A stretch of DNA of 64,000 nt, taken from the NCBI GenBank assembly GCA_026770025.1, contig JAMXDE010000003.1, positions 3,596,001 through 3,660,000 on the forward strand. The letters run 5' to 3'. This DNA comes from Craspedostauros australis. Its lineage: Eukaryota > Bacillariophyta > Bacillariophyceae > Mastogloiales > Achnanthaceae. Shown here piece after piece: positions 50,816 through 62,521 of the stretch. The position numbers and the translations under genes are program-made. The notes below the pieces were generated by a model that worked only from the letters and a program-made list of their open reading frames with translations, had not been told where the DNA came from and did not search any database. The stretch's first letter is position 1, and every line of letters begins with the position of its first letter.

Positions 50816-53275
50816 ATGGCGGAGGTTGGAAAGCAGCTTCACGATCTCAGACGCAAGCATCGCCAAGAGCAGACTGCTCCAAACGATAACACGCACTATA
50901 CTGGCGAGATGCAGAGAGATGCCCAGCACAACGGCATTGCCCAAGCCATTGGCGGGTTGGACAATGTTCCTACAACCTTCGAGGCGGCGGCAGAAGGAAC
51001 AGCAGGAGGAGCAGAGACAGCCACGACAGCGGCTGACGCAGCATCGCCATCGGTGTCTGATCTGCTGCACGCATTCGACCCCACAGAGATCATCCAGAGG
51101 GAGATGAGCAACCTGGGACTGGACGAACGAGCAAAGGTGTACGAAGACGTCCACGGGGTGAGCTACCCTGACGAAGAGACGCCCAGCTTCCTGACAGCCA
51201 AGCTCGACGACATGAACGTCCGGATACACATGATCGATGACAAGCCAGCGTACAACCTCGCCGAGCAGCTGGATCGATCGTACGTGGAGGATGAGAAGCT
51301 TCGCCTCATGTTCTTGCGATGCGACGGGTACGACCCCACCATCGCGGCGAAGCGCATAATCGATTGGTTCGAGCTCAAGCTCGAGCTGTTCGGGGAAGAG
51401 CTGCTCGTTGAAACCATAACTCTGGAGGATCTCAGCGCGGATGCTGCGGAGGTGATGACGGATGGCTGCTCGCAGGTGCTGCCCACGCGCGATTCATCCG
51501 GCCGCACCGTCTTGTGCTGCTGCAAGTTCGACTTGGACATGCTCCCCGTGTCGGATGCCAGCAGGACCAGCTTCTTCTACCTGAGCACAGTCCTGTTGCG
51601 AGATGAAGAGACGCAAAGGAGCGGCTTGGTGTCCATTCGCAACGGCAATGAAGATTTTGGCAAGATCAACATGGAGCATTGCAGGGCTCTGTATCGATCC
51701 GGCAGAATGACGGAGACGGTACCTCTGCGACTCCGGGCTTTTCATTTCATCGCAGAAGATGGCAAAGCCTCGCAGCAAGTCAGCAACCTCCTCCAACTCA
51801 GCGTCGTCAGCAAGGTTCGACACCGTTGCCGCATGCACAGCGGCACTGTGAAGGAATGCAAGAACATTCTGAGAGGCTATGGGATCCCCGTGGATCTCTT
51901 ACCCATCCAAGATGATGGAGGGATTGCGACTGACAACCACCAACGGTGGCTGGAGCAAGTGAGGCGACAGGAGGCGATCATCCTCGCCGAAAGGCAGGAG
52001 CGAAGACGACGCAAGCGCACGCAAGGTGGCACCGTTGTTCGGAACGTCACGAATTCCTGCCCGCTCACGTCTGAGTCCACCATCCCTCAATCCGAAGCTG
52101 CCCATCACCTGAATACGAATGAATTCGATACCTCTTCCATCCTTACTCCGGGTCGGGCTTCATTTCTCGACCAACGATACGTATCTTCGAGCTCAGCACA
52201 AGATGGCGACGATGATGGGCTCGATCGCGCCCCGACACCAACCTTTCGTCGCGACGACGCCACCAACACAGTCCCAACGGTGGTATCTCCATCACCGCGC
52301 ATGAGCACTGCCATCACGATGCAACCTTCGACCAACAATTCGGCAACTGCGGAGGAAAAACCCAGTTCATCGAACGCAGCAGCCAACTCATTCACGTCCA
52401 CCACGATGCCCGACGATCTTCATGACATTGACGTCGATCACCTGGGCTTGGCTCAGCCAGAGCTCCTCGGCTACGAGTTGAGCGATACCTTCGACGATGA
52501 CGTCCCCAACTCTGTCAACACGAACACCGATACGGACACGAACGCGAACATGACGTCGAACATGAACATGAGCATGAACATCCATGCTTCGCCCGATGTG
52601 GCGGGTGCGGTGGGTGCAGACGCCATCAACACTGAGCCAGTTGCGGCAACAGACTTGGCAGTGAACACCAATCAACAACTCGATCCTGCCAACACCACAC
52701 ATCACATCGTCACAAACAGGAGCCCAAGTCTTGTCTCCCTCGAAGCCAATGGCATCATGCGCACTAACAATCACAGCAGCTACGGTGGAGGTGACAGCAG
52801 TCCTCTCGCTGCGAACATCAGCGATGAATTCGATGATGGCAGCAACAGTGAGAGTGACGGTGGCGTCGCGGCGCATCCCATGCCAGCGGGCGAACCAACA
52901 GATCTGGACGTCCTCCTTGGACGAGGACGACCGTTCCAGAACCACAGCGGCAATCAGTACCTCCGCGAGCTGATCGCGGAATGGTTCGACACGTACGACA
53001 TCTCACCGCGCAGGGCCAAGATGGCCGTGGCAGAGCGGGTCGTCCATCTCATCAATGAACGCAGCGGCCGCTTTTTGAGACGGGACCGAGGGGCAAAAGG
53101 ATGGGTGGAGGTGGAATTCACCGAAGCGAGAGACAAGGTTTCCCACGGATTCCGCAAGAGGAGGGAGATGCTGGCGAACGAACAAAAACGTGCTGGCAAA
53201 AGTACCATGCCCATCCAACGGTCAAGTAAGCCAGCCGAGACAGCGGAAAGCAAGCGTATGAAAGTTAGCATGTGA
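50816..53275 (+). CDS. CRAL-TRIO-like / DUF6824 fusion protein
   Basis: 819 residues from an ATG at 50816, single exon. From about 95, LGLDERAKVYEDVHGV opens a region typical of this diatom family. KLRLMFLRCDGYDPTIAAKR (about 160-180) resembles the helical CRAL-TRIO N-domain. From about 200 on, SQVLPTRDSSGRTVLCCC resembles the opening of the CRAL-TRIO lipid-binding fold. A basic helix (ERQERRRRKR) closes this part near 405. A long Ser/Thr/Asn linker includes a tandem N-T-D-T and N-M repeat. The DUF6824 domain is at about 696-785: VLLGRGRPFQNHSGNQYL, VVHLINERSGRFL, GWVEVEFTEARDKVSHGFR. The layout suggests a soluble lipid-binding protein joined to a putative DNA-binding module; function is unproven. 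Confidence 0.8.
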   Translation: MAEVGKQLHDLRRKHRQEQTAPNDNTHYTGEMQRDAQHNGIAQAIGGLDNVPTTFEAAAEGTAGGAETATTAADAASPSVSDLLHAFDPTEIIQREMSNLGLDERAKVYEDVHGVSYPDEETPSFLTAKLDDMNVRIHMIDDKPAYNLAEQLDRSYVEDEKLRLMFLRCDGYDPTIAAKRIIDWFELKLELFGEELLVETITLEDLSADAAEVMTDGCSQVLPTRDSSGRTVLCCCKFDLDMLPVSDASRTSFFYLSTVLLRDEETQRSGLVSIRNGNEDFGKINMEHCRALYRSGRMTETVPLRLRAFHFIAEDGKASQQVSNLLQLSVVSKVRHRCRMHSGTVKECKNILRGYGIPVDLLPIQDDGGIATDNHQRWLEQVRRQEAIILAERQERRRRKRTQGGTVVRNVTNSCPLTSESTIPQSEAAHHLNTNEFDTSSILTPGRASFLDQRYVSSSSAQDGDDDGLDRAPTPTFRRDDATNTVPTVVSPSPRMSTAITMQPSTNNSATAEEKPSSSNAAANSFTSTTMPDDLHDIDVDHLGLAQPELLGYELSDTFDDDVPNSVNTNTDTDTNANMTSNMNMSMNIHASPDVAGAVGADAINTEPVAATDLAVNTNQQLDPANTTHHIVTNRSPSLVSLEANGIMRTNNHSSYGGGDSSPLAANISDEFDDGSNSESDGGVAAHPMPAGEPTDLDVLLGRGRPFQNHSGNQYLRELIAEWFDTYDISPRRAKMAVAERVVHLINERSGRFLRRDRGAKGWVEVEFTEARDKVSHGFRKRREMLANEQKRAGKSTMPIQRSSKPAETAESKRMKVSM

Positions 53276-54023
53276 TGGTCCCACGAGTAGTCGTATGCTT
53301 CGACCGAATCATGGCGAGAGACATCGCACCAACCTCCCTTTCAGATCATTCATCCGTCACCCTCCGACATTTACATTCCGAAGACATCAACAGATACGAC
53401 GTAGTCAACCCAGTTATTCTCTGTCCCTCTCCCTCCCTCTCTCTGGAGAGAGTCTCCAGAACAACAAAGTCCCATGATGTACTACTGAATCGTTCACCAT
53501 GGCCGCGAGCTAAAAGCACGAGAGAGTATGATATATCATACTCCAGATAAACCACATATGCCCCATCGAGAGACCTCGTGAGGAGCTCGAGGTTTGTTGT
53601 CTCTAAACACAATATAAACCACATAGACGTCTTCATAATCTTCTAAAACCTATACCTGGAGACTTTGAGCTTCATAGAATGTGTGGTTCAAGAGATATGA
53701 TATAACTTACTTTGATGCCCCTAGCCTTCCCCTCTCACAGTTTTCCGCGTTGTGTGCTTGGTTCGTGTTTCGCATTCACGGGGATTTTGACGGGTGGGTG
53801 TCCAGACTTCGGTTTTTCCACCTTCCTCTCTCAAAAATCACACATCACATTTTGTGCGCGGATGTTGTGCGTTGTAAACATGTACTGCTGGTGGCGGATT
53901 GGAGCCCCTCAGCGTTTGCTTCTTCCTTGCCTCTAGCCATTCTCCCAATCCTCAACCAACCACGACGCACTCCCCGTTGTACACAGCCTCCTTTAACCCT
54001 CACCCTCCTCGTAGTATCGCATC
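53276..54023. other. Intergenic region with perfect palindrome
   Basis: No gene seen. It contains CTCTCTGGAGAGAG (53439-53452) and a 20-bp palindrome (53524-53543). Confidence 0.5.
53524..53543. repeat. Perfect 20-bp palindrome
   Basis: GAGTATGATATATCATACTC reads identically on both strands with no spacer. Confidence 0.9.
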
Positions 54024-54365
54024 ATGTCGCCTCTCTCTCGTTCGCCCCGTCGTTCCGTCCATGATTCTTCCCGTCGTTCCACTTGTCTCCAATCGGTGAA
54101 AGTTGCTCGGCTGTTTCCGTTGGTACGGGATGGCGTTGACAACATCATCCCTGATTGTAGTGATGACATGAGCACAGACAACATTGTGCTCCTGGATTGG
54201 GACAATGGCGACGACGGCGACGATCATGACTGTTGCGATTACGATGGGGATTATCATCCTGATGATATCCCTGTGCTGTGCGTGATACAACGAGGAAGTA
54301 TGGCGGAAACGCTGAGTCCTCTCGAACCATCAAGCACGCAGACCCTGCGAAGTATCAGGCTGTGA
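54024..54365 (+). CDS. Short acidic hypothetical protein
   Basis: 113 residues from an ATG at 54024. An Arg/Ser-rich start is followed by an Asp-rich middle (DWDNGDDGDDHDCCDYDGD) and a Leu/Ser-containing end. No family is recognised. Codon use looks coding-like, but length and composition leave doubt; it could be an exon of a larger gene or chance. Confidence 0.3.
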   Translation: MSPLSRSPRRSVHDSSRRSTCLQSVKVARLFPLVRDGVDNIIPDCSDDMSTDNIVLLDWDNGDDGDDHDCCDYDGDYHPDDIPVLCVIQRGSMAETLSPLEPSSTQTLRSIRL

Positions 54366-55899
54366 ATGACTTTGTTTCTCATTTCTGTTAAGCTGAAGCT
54401 CCGTTGTTTCTTCCATATGCTGGGGTTGCATACCAGCATCCTGAACGCATTCCGAAATGGCGGCAACAAAAGCATTCCTGCACCTGACGATTGCAATCGT
54501 TGGCATCTCGTCTCAGGCATCTGGGAGTTGCTTCATGGCGCAATCTGGGCACTCTTCGTTGTAGGGTCTGTGTGTCCTTCACAACTAACAGAACCAATGG
54601 AGTACGTGCTTCAAAGAAGGCCACTTCTTCAAATCAATCCCCAGTCCATCCTTTGTTCTCTCTGCTTCCTCGCGTGCGGGGAGTGCGATGTGTGATGGAT
54701 CGTTTGCATATGAGCACTGATGCGATCAGAGTAAACAGAAAAAGTAGAAGTCAATTGTTATGCAACTGTTTGCATGCGCCCACCTGCAGAAGTCTCTGCA
54801 CCCCTGGATTCTTCGCACACTGGCAGCTGGGTGCCCATCGTTACCAGCCATACCAGTTCAGGATCCAGCTGTTGCCAAATGTTTACTCCAGAGAAAGAAT
54901 GCGTACACAAGGAACCATCGATACGAACACAGAAACACGCAATGCACCGCAGCAGAGGGACAAGGGAGATTCAAACCGTACCACTGATCACTTGAGATAG
55001 TGCTGCGTGAAGTCTCATGCGATGAGTACATGGTAGCGCCGCAACAGATATCGATATGTGCTTCAAGAGAGGCAGCAACCAACAAAAGATGCAAAAAGAG
55101 CAAAAGAGATCTGGTTGTGAGTAGGCCTTTGGATGATTGCCGCTGTTGGTTGCGTGCCGACGTAGGGTCGCTTGAGCCAAGAAGTGCAACATGTAATTCC
55201 ATCTAAGATTGACGGGTGGACCACTGGCGCCACGAGTTGTCAATCAACAAATCGTGCTATATCGGCAACTCTCCCAGGGGGAAGTTCGTTGTACTCCAGA
55301 GGCATCGGTCTATCGTGCAGCGCCAATGTTCCTGCCCATGATGTGTCATTCACTTCATTGTCGCCAAACAGTCCTATGTCTCCATTCACCACGTTTGGTT
55401 TTCGTTTGCGGTTTGAGCTCCACCGTGCTTGCCTGTAGATCTCTACCACCAGCGCCCCCTACTGTACTGCTTGCATGCACTGACCCATGGAAGTACCCAC
55501 ACTTCTGGATTCTCCGCGCACTGGCAGTTTATGGCTGTCACCACCAGTTGTCCCAGTACATGACCTATTTGCTTGCAGGGGAGGATCCCAAAACATGGAT
55601 GACAACAAACAAAAGGGACAGAGATACGACAAAGAAATTGCGCCATACATTGCAGGAAGAGGATACAAGTAACAAAATAAATCACCCACTGATTAACCGC
55701 TCCTTATCTACGGCTGCATCGATGGCACTTTTTTCCACCTCCTTTCAACTTTGCGTGGCACGCGAAGGGGGCACGGACTCGGGTCTGTTGCGTTCCTTAA
55801 TTTTGTGCCGACGCCTGCGTTGACCGCCCCTGTGCAGTCCGGAAGCTATTGGCCACGGCCACCTTCATCCACTTGTACAATGGCCCACCAGCAACAGGT
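54366..55899. other. Intergenic region with a diverged internal duplication
   Basis: No intact gene. Around 54785-54860 and 55480-55560 two segments share words such as CTGGATTCT(T/C)CGC(A/G)CACTGGCAG and GTTACCAGCC/GTCACCACCAG, suggesting an old repeat, possibly transposon-derived. Confidence 0.4.
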
Positions 55900-58320
55900 C
55901 ACCTGTAGTATGGCTGCTGCCTACTCCATCCATACCGCCAGACCTGATGCGGGACCTTGGCAGCCTGGATACGTAGATTTGGCATGGCTGTGTGTGTTGT
56001 TGTCATGGCCAACATCATGGATCCTTCCACAGAGGCTTGATTCATATGCATATCTTCATTGTTCGAGAACCATTGATTCCATGTGGCACGCCATATTCTC
56101 TGTATACCCTCTGTGGCCCATTTGGCATTCGGTTGGCGGGATCCTTGCAAAGCGAGGAAGGGCGCCTGCAATTCCACCCACTTCGTGCTTAATAGTCCAA
56201 ACCGTAGTGCCTGCGCTCCCACCGCTAGCTGTCATTGTGTGGTGTCCTTTATGTCTGGTGCTTTGTCCAGGGCCAGGAGGTATGCACTGCTGTCAGCATG
56301 ACTGTGTAGCAGAGATGTTACTGTCCTTGCCAGCTGTGGGTTGGTGGGGTACTTCAGCATCCATTTCCGCAGGCATTGCACTCCTTGTTGCGCGATTTGG
56401 CGCCGACTGTCGGCCTTGCAGGTCCAAAAGTGTTCCACGGTTTCTTCGTGGCCGCAGCCAGGGCACACATGGGACAGACAGTGACCCCACTGGCGCATGC
56501 GCTTCCCAAATGCAACCTCGCCTGCCACCAATGTAAAGTCATCATGGCCTTCGTTCGTCCCAGACCTCCGATTGCCCTATCCACCGCCGTCCACTCGATT
56601 TGCTTTGCATCGCGTATCACTTTCCTCTGCCAGAGTATGTCAAGATTGTCGCAGGCCAGACTTTCCTCCGCGATATGAGAACATCGCACAGAGATTATCT
56701 TGGTGCCCCACCTGAGGGACACCCTTTTTCCAGCTATGATCCCGTCATGCGGCACTCGACCTTGCGTGGTGCGCTGGCACACTCCCACCAGTTCATCGGC
56801 TTCCACATTGAGCCGTTCCAACTCATCCAGATCTTCCCATGCCTTGCCATCATCCTGATGCTCTTTGACATAGACGCCCACGACTTGCAATGGCAGTTGA
56901 TTGGCCTTCTTCCGCACTGCTCGTTGAAGATTGGCATCAGACTACCATGGTGATAGCTGCCACTCCGGATCTAGGGCTCTGAGAGCCCCAATGTTGTCGC
57001 ATCCGATGGTAATCTTCCCTTCAAGTACATTGTGAGCTGCGCGCAGCGCTGCAACGGTTGTCACTATGCTGTACAAACCTGCAAGTTCTGCTCGATGTGA
57101 CTGCATGACATTGCTGCCGCGCGGCGCTTGACACGCCATCCAGGCTCTCGCTGTCAACCCTTCATGCTCTCCGACCATGCCTGCCCCGGCCGCCCCGTTT
57201 CCCAGCGCAACCGACTATCACTGCACGCTCTGAGCTTGCCAGCCCTTGCCACATGAGCTAGAGTTGACTCTGCTCCCATGAATGTGAGTATCTCAGTCGC
57301 CCATGCCGCTGACTCTGGCAGGACTTGTATCCCTGGGGCTGCTGAAGCCGCCATCGCAGCCGCCAGCCTTGGACCTTCCTTTCCTGTCCGTGTCACCACT
57401 TGTTTCCATGATACTCGTAGCTGTCCACAAGGTGAGAACCTGCTGTCGATAGCTCCTGCACCTCGTGATACTCCCTCTGCCATCTTCGCCGCAAAGTTTG
57501 CCTGTAGTGGACACCTTCTTGACCATAGCAGGTGAGTCTTTTGGTTTCTGGTTCCCACTGGTAGTCTGGTCGGAGCGATGTAAACCTTTGCCATGGTCCC
57601 AATGGCAACCGCAGTCGCCTCTCTTGCGCCCTGCTTGCCGGGTATTGCATGATGATTGCTTGCTTCCATTGAGCCCAATCCTGTTGGGTCAGTTGCCCGA
57701 CTTCCAGCCACTTGATCATGCTGCTTCACAAGGGGATGAGGCCAGGACTGGTTGTTTCCTCATGTTATCAATCTCCTTGGGCTGATATGGTGTCTGATAA
57801 CCATGGCATCTACTTTGACATCCTGCAGAGATTCACTGCTGCATTGTTGCTGCACCATGTTGGCCCACTTTGCTGGATCCTGCTGCATGACCTGCATCGT
57901 CTCTGCTTGAAGCTTCACCAAACTCATTGCATTCCTCATGAGCTTCCCAGTGACTGAGAGACTTCCCCAGTGTTTGACTATTTCTCCCACATGCTTTGTG
58001 ACTTGTGCCAGGTAGAGATGCTTGACCCCACTCCAAGACACTGCTGCGGCCCAAAAACCAGTTTCCTCAACACGTTGCATTGTATCTCAGCTGCAGGCAG
58101 TGCCACTTGAAGCATTGGCCTCATGATGTGCTCTGCCTCTTCCTTGGTGAACGTGGAGCTTGCCAGAGGGTACTCCAACGTCCTGGAGATGGTGGTGTGC
58201 AGGGCTAGCCATGCATGATGTCGGTGTAGTCCCCCTCACACACACTGACGTATTGGCCTGACGGTTTCATGTGTGCTGTGCGCCTTTGCATGGCGGCTAG
58301 AGCTGAAATGGCCTTTTGTC
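55900..58320 (-). pseudogene. Remnant of retrotransposon ORF2 (RT thumb, RNase H, C-terminus)
   Basis: In minus-strand order: TISRTLEYPLASS/EHIMRPMLQVALP (58.0-58.2 kb) matches the post-RT region of the intact ORF2. RNase H pieces follow: the first acid in CSDS (about 57.21 kb), directly followed by a frameshift; SHRAELAG (cf. SYRSELAG); GCDNIGAL (cf. ALDGLQAL); and HQDDGKAW...LNVEADEL (cf. HQDDTGKD...LNVECDKR). A knuckle CPGCGHEETVEHFWTC (56.4 kb) has the same C-x2-C-x7-H-x3-C spacing as the intact copy. The end at ~55.9 kb, with KWATEGIQRIWRATWNQW, matches the intact Trp-rich tail. It is broken by several frameshifts and stops. Confidence 0.7.
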
Positions 58321-58630
58321 CACATTTGCCAGGAGTACTGGCACAGAACTTTTGCCCAGTTCAGCCCAAGCTCAGAGAGCAGAGATATGTCCATTTTTTT
58401 GCGTTTTGATCCGTTGCCATAAATCTCTGTTCTTCCAGTGTCCAGCTTCTACAGGGAGACATCCAATGTTCAGGGCGCCAAGCCATGTTGTGTGGCTCCC
58501 TTTGTCATGTGGGTTGTTGCCGCAGCAAGGGCTTTGGAGGTGGCACTCTTCCCGACCCACTACCTCCACTTGTGCATATGTTGGGCTTGCAGGGGCGGTT
58601 ATTGGTGCTTTGCCTACCCCCAGCCTTGCG

Positions 58631-60961
58631 CTATTCAGAGCCTTGCCCCCCGCCCATGCTTGAGGCAGGAGGGTTGGAGTCCTTGGGCGCAGCTTTGGCG
58701 TGCTGTGCTTGGAGCTCCTTGATGATACGTTCATGCTTGATAAGTTGTTGTTGTTGTTGTTGTTGCTCCTCCACTGTTTTCTTGTTGCATTCTGCTTCTT
58801 GGCGTTCGTGCACCTCCCAGATTGCATGCTCTGTCTCTGTTCCCTCACCATTCATGCCCTCTGTTGAAGTTGCCACACTGTATACTGTAGACGTAAGTGA
58901 CTTCCCGCATTCTGTGATGAACGTGCAGAAGCTCTCATCATCCAGCTTCTTCTTTTTCGGCCGGTCTGGAGGACCGCCCTCGCATTCCTGTTTTGTTGCC
59001 ACCATATCGTCTTCCACGCCTTACATCCCCTCAAGGACCACCACGCCCATGTCCTCATCCATGATGAAGTCTAGGAACCCTTCAACTTCCTTGTCCATAT
59101 AGCTGTCCCTGCCTTCTTCCTTGGTGGATCCTCTGCTCATGTCAATGATGTTGTTGGAGAACCACTCGTCTGTGAGCAAGTTTGTTTCTGTGCTGCACAC
59201 AACTGTGATCAAGTTGATGATGGCCCGTGCTTGGTCGAAACGGTCTTCGAAAGCCACTATGTGGATGGCATCCTTGTCTCCATCCAACATGTGCGTTGTG
59301 TGAACGTCGTGGATGTATGGGTTGCCTTCTGGAGTGACTTGTGTTGCCAAGAACTGCCCAAGAGTGGTCGTTCCATAGTGGCCGTCCAGCATGTCCAATT
59401 GGAAGTCCCTGTCCAGTCGAAGTTGGCACGGCTGCCAAATGTAGCTTCTGTGCTTTCTTGCCATGGCTTGGAGCTTCTCTGTGGTGGCTGCCACCATCGT
59501 GGACATGCCTGGGTTAGGCACATACTGGTAGTTCAGACATCCTTGGTCGGAGTTCTTCGTGTTGAATACTTGTCCAAGTGCTTTGGTCACCCATTGTGCT
59601 TTACCTGTATTGGCGTGCAAGTGCAGTGCCACCCACAGCATGTTGGTCCAAGTGCCTCCGCTCTTCCTGTGTTGGTCTCTTGTTTTGTCTGAGACTGCTC
59701 CCATGAATTTGACTCTTCCGCCACCTTTACCTTGGCATCCATATCGTCAAGGAGTCCGTTGATGATTGCCAGTGTCTGCTTAGCTTTCATGAAGTTCCCT
59801 GAGTATGCAAGATACCCCAATCTCTGAGATGTTCTCTGCTTCTTGGAGGTCCCAAATGTAGGAATATTCACTTTCAGCATACACTCCTTCCATCTCCATG
59901 CACCTGCTTGTGAAGGCCTCCATGTTGACGTTGGATCCCATGCTCAATTGCATGTACACATTTGGGTCTTTGGCAGTTGGCTTGGCCCAACACGCAAATT
60001 TCTTGAACCGGTTCCAGTCTTGGGGGAGGGGGGATGCCATCTGTCATTTTGATGGTTCCTGTTTCCTTATGCCTCTTGTACCATGGGTAGATGACTAGCT
60101 TTGGGCCTTGTGCGAGTTCCTTGTCAGACCGTAGCTCAAACCTTGCCTGGAAGTCTTTTCTAGGCATACTGGATCCCTTGTTGATGCTGGGCTGCATGTT
60201 AAATCTCTTTTGTACCAGTGTTGAGGTGTTGCCATTTGTGCTTCTGTTCTGGCCTCTGCTGTCGTCCATCCTTGCACTTTGTCCTGGCTTCTCTCTTCCT
60301 CTGTTGCTGTGGATTTTCCAATGTTGTTGGCAAAACAGGCTTTTCCTTTTGCATTGGGATTGACTGAGTGGGCAGTGATGGATGTTTGGCACAGAGTTTA
60401 GGTTTTGACAAGTGTGATGAGGTCGTAGTGGATGGTGTGTTGGAAGCATCGTCTGGGATCAGTTTGTGACGAGTTCGCTAGCAGTTGCTTGATCTGAACT
60501 CTTTGTAGATTGTCCAATGCCACTTTGGCCACTCCAACATTGATTTTTCTGTCATGCATCACTCGTTGGGAAAGCTTTGCCAACTCCAGCACATTCGGCA
60601 CTCCTGCTGACACTGTACTGACTTTGCCACCTTCTCACTGCACTTTGTTGGACAGCGTGCTCTTCAACTGGTCGTGCCTGTGGTGCCGTTGTTCTCCAAA
60701 GACCTCATATTCCTTGAACTCCTTCAACTTTTCAGCGATCGTCTTGTCCAGATTTTTCCAACGGTTGGTTTTGGGCTCTCTCACCTTGGTGGATACTTTT
60801 CCTTGTAGTGTGATTGTTTCGTACTCGTTGAGCTTCGGATCCGGCTCTGGAGGAGGCTTGGGCTTTCCTGTGTCTGTCGCTGTTGCCTCCTTGTCCTGGG
60901 AATTCCTCTCATCGCCATTGAGAGATCTTGAAGTTGGGTCATTGTTGGTCACCATTGTCAA
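58631..60961 (-). pseudogene. Remnant of retrotransposon ORF1 (Gag-like)
   Basis: Three to four overlapping minus-strand frames (60961-60635, 60449-59874, 59880-59587, 59704-59021, 59017-58631) read as one protein with frameshifts and an internal stop. The central part (HIVAFEDRFDQARAIINLI) resembles the intact ORF1 block TFFVFHPKRRVEAQELISKL in position and pattern. The last piece has a basic stretch (PKKKK) and polyglutamine from a (GTT)7 run at 58744-58764. It is non-functional as it stands. Confidence 0.6.
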
Positions 60962-62521
60962 TCTTTCGTTTTCTCTTCCTACTGGTTGAGCGTGTAGAAT
61001 TCGTACTGGAGGATTGTTGATTGGTGTTCTCTTTTTGAATTACTAGTGTTTTCGTTTGTTTGCTGTGTTGGGGTTGCTGTCATTATGAGAGAGGATGAAA
61101 GTAGACCCACACTATATCACCTATTACTGTTGGTAGTGGTTGGTGAAGTCCCACGGGATAAGCATATGCCAGCGATGCGATGGGCCTCAACACGTCGCGA
61201 AAGGGAAGCAGGGAGGAAGAAAAGAATGCAAACATGATACCGGAGACTGGCCCCGTACAGCACTCCGTCACAATACGACTGCACGCCGTATAGAACCACA
61301 TCGCTGTCGTCTGATAGCAAGCCAAATACTAATAGCAATGCAATCTCCGAAGGAACAAACGATCACATCTTGCGCATAGGGTCCCCCAAAACATTGGAAA
61401 CCCCACCAACGCGACGGCAACACGCAAACCTCACGGTCGGAACCCTAGGAAAACTATCCGTCTGCGCGTGCGTACGCCTCTACCCCGTAGATGCCATCCG
61501 AGGTTTAAGCATCCATATCTTTGCAACCACCCCGATCTGGAAGCCCAGACTGACACCATAGTTAGTTTCTCACTTTATTCTATAGGGGTGGGTGGTTTAT
61601 ACGCTAAAACGTGATTTAACGTCTTTAACGGCTCTCGATGGCTACTTATGGGTTTATCTGCATCAGGGTCATAATACTCCACAGGTGTCACACGTATTCT
61701 GTCGTCACGGTGTGGACAGGAACTGGATCAAAGATCCATCCAACGCGAAGGAACCCTGCTCGTTGCAGCCGTGTCCCACCCGCGCAGTTGATGTTGCGTC
61801 TTCTCGCTCGCACAAAAGTTGAAGAATCACCACCATCCATGGTGACGACATCTATTGCCACATCACCGTCAACACCAACATCGGAAGAAGACCCCCGACA
61901 CATACTCCAGTAACTACTGGTAGATACACCACGACACATACACACAGCACAGAACAGAACGGCATATGGGTAACTCAACGGAGTAATGCTACGTCGGCAT
62001 GATTGCTCTCTCCTTTCACCACAAACCCGCAGGTTCTCCACATCCTCTCACTCTTGCAACTGCTGAGTCGCAAACTATCAGCCCTCTGCACCCAACGCAC
62101 GCAAATGCTCACGTACAAACATGCAGAACGATGAATCGTGACATAGGCCACAGTCACGGCACAAACGACGATACTTCAAACGATGAAGACGATGATGGAC
62201 TGCTCGTAGACACAGATTTCCAAATATCTATCCCGACACGCCCGCCATCATGTCTCCTCCGACGCCGGCGCCTATCTGGAATCTCCGTCAGGCAAAACAC
62301 GCTCCACGCCGCTTCCGCCTCGGACATCGTTCTGGTCTTCTACTGTACTTCTGATCCGTCCGACACGGTGACGGCGGATGTTGCCACCACGACGTTGACC
62401 GTTTCATCGTCGAGAAGGGAGGTAAACTGCCGGTGCTTCAGCGAGTGCGCCTGAGAGGGACAAACGAAGCTAAACCAAATGCAAAGATCCTGAATCCAAG
62501 CCTCTTTTGCTCAGAGTTTGC
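60962..62521. other. Intergenic region between retrotransposon remnant and LRR-like gene
   Basis: Apart from a doubtful short open frame (61999-62454) nothing gene-like is seen. Confidence 0.45.
61999..62454 (+). CDS. Doubtful short hypothetical protein
   Basis: 151 residues from an ATG at 61999, convergent with the LRR-like gene (67 nt between stops). It has an acidic patch (SNDEDDDGLL) then a basic one (LLRRRRL). No family is recognised. Codon use after the internal Met at 62130 is somewhat coding-like; this may be a single exon or chance. Confidence 0.2.
   Translation: MIALSFHHKPAGSPHPLTLATAESQTISPLHPTHANAHVQTCRTMNRDIGHSHGTNDDTSNDEDDDGLLVDTDFQISIPTRPPSCLLRRRRLSGISVRQNTLHAASASDIVLVFYCTSDPSDTVTADVATTTLTVSSSRREVNCRCFSECA

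Larger units (their letters stand above)
55900..60961 (-). mobile_element. Decayed minus-strand non-LTR retrotransposon, lacking endonuclease and RT core
   Basis: Broken minus-strand frames follow the same order as the intact element at 4.0-12.7 kb. ORF1-like pieces (60961 down to 58631) come first. Then comes material matching the intact ORF2 from just after the RT palm (EHIMRPMLQVALP, cf. RRIMAPALLAALP), then RNase H, the zinc knuckle and the Trp-rich C-terminus. Endonuclease and the catalytic RT blocks (about 900 residues) are absent. Frameshifts and stops are spread throughout, so it is an old fossil. Boundaries are approximate; I found no target duplication. Homology was judged by eye. 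Confidence 0.75.
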
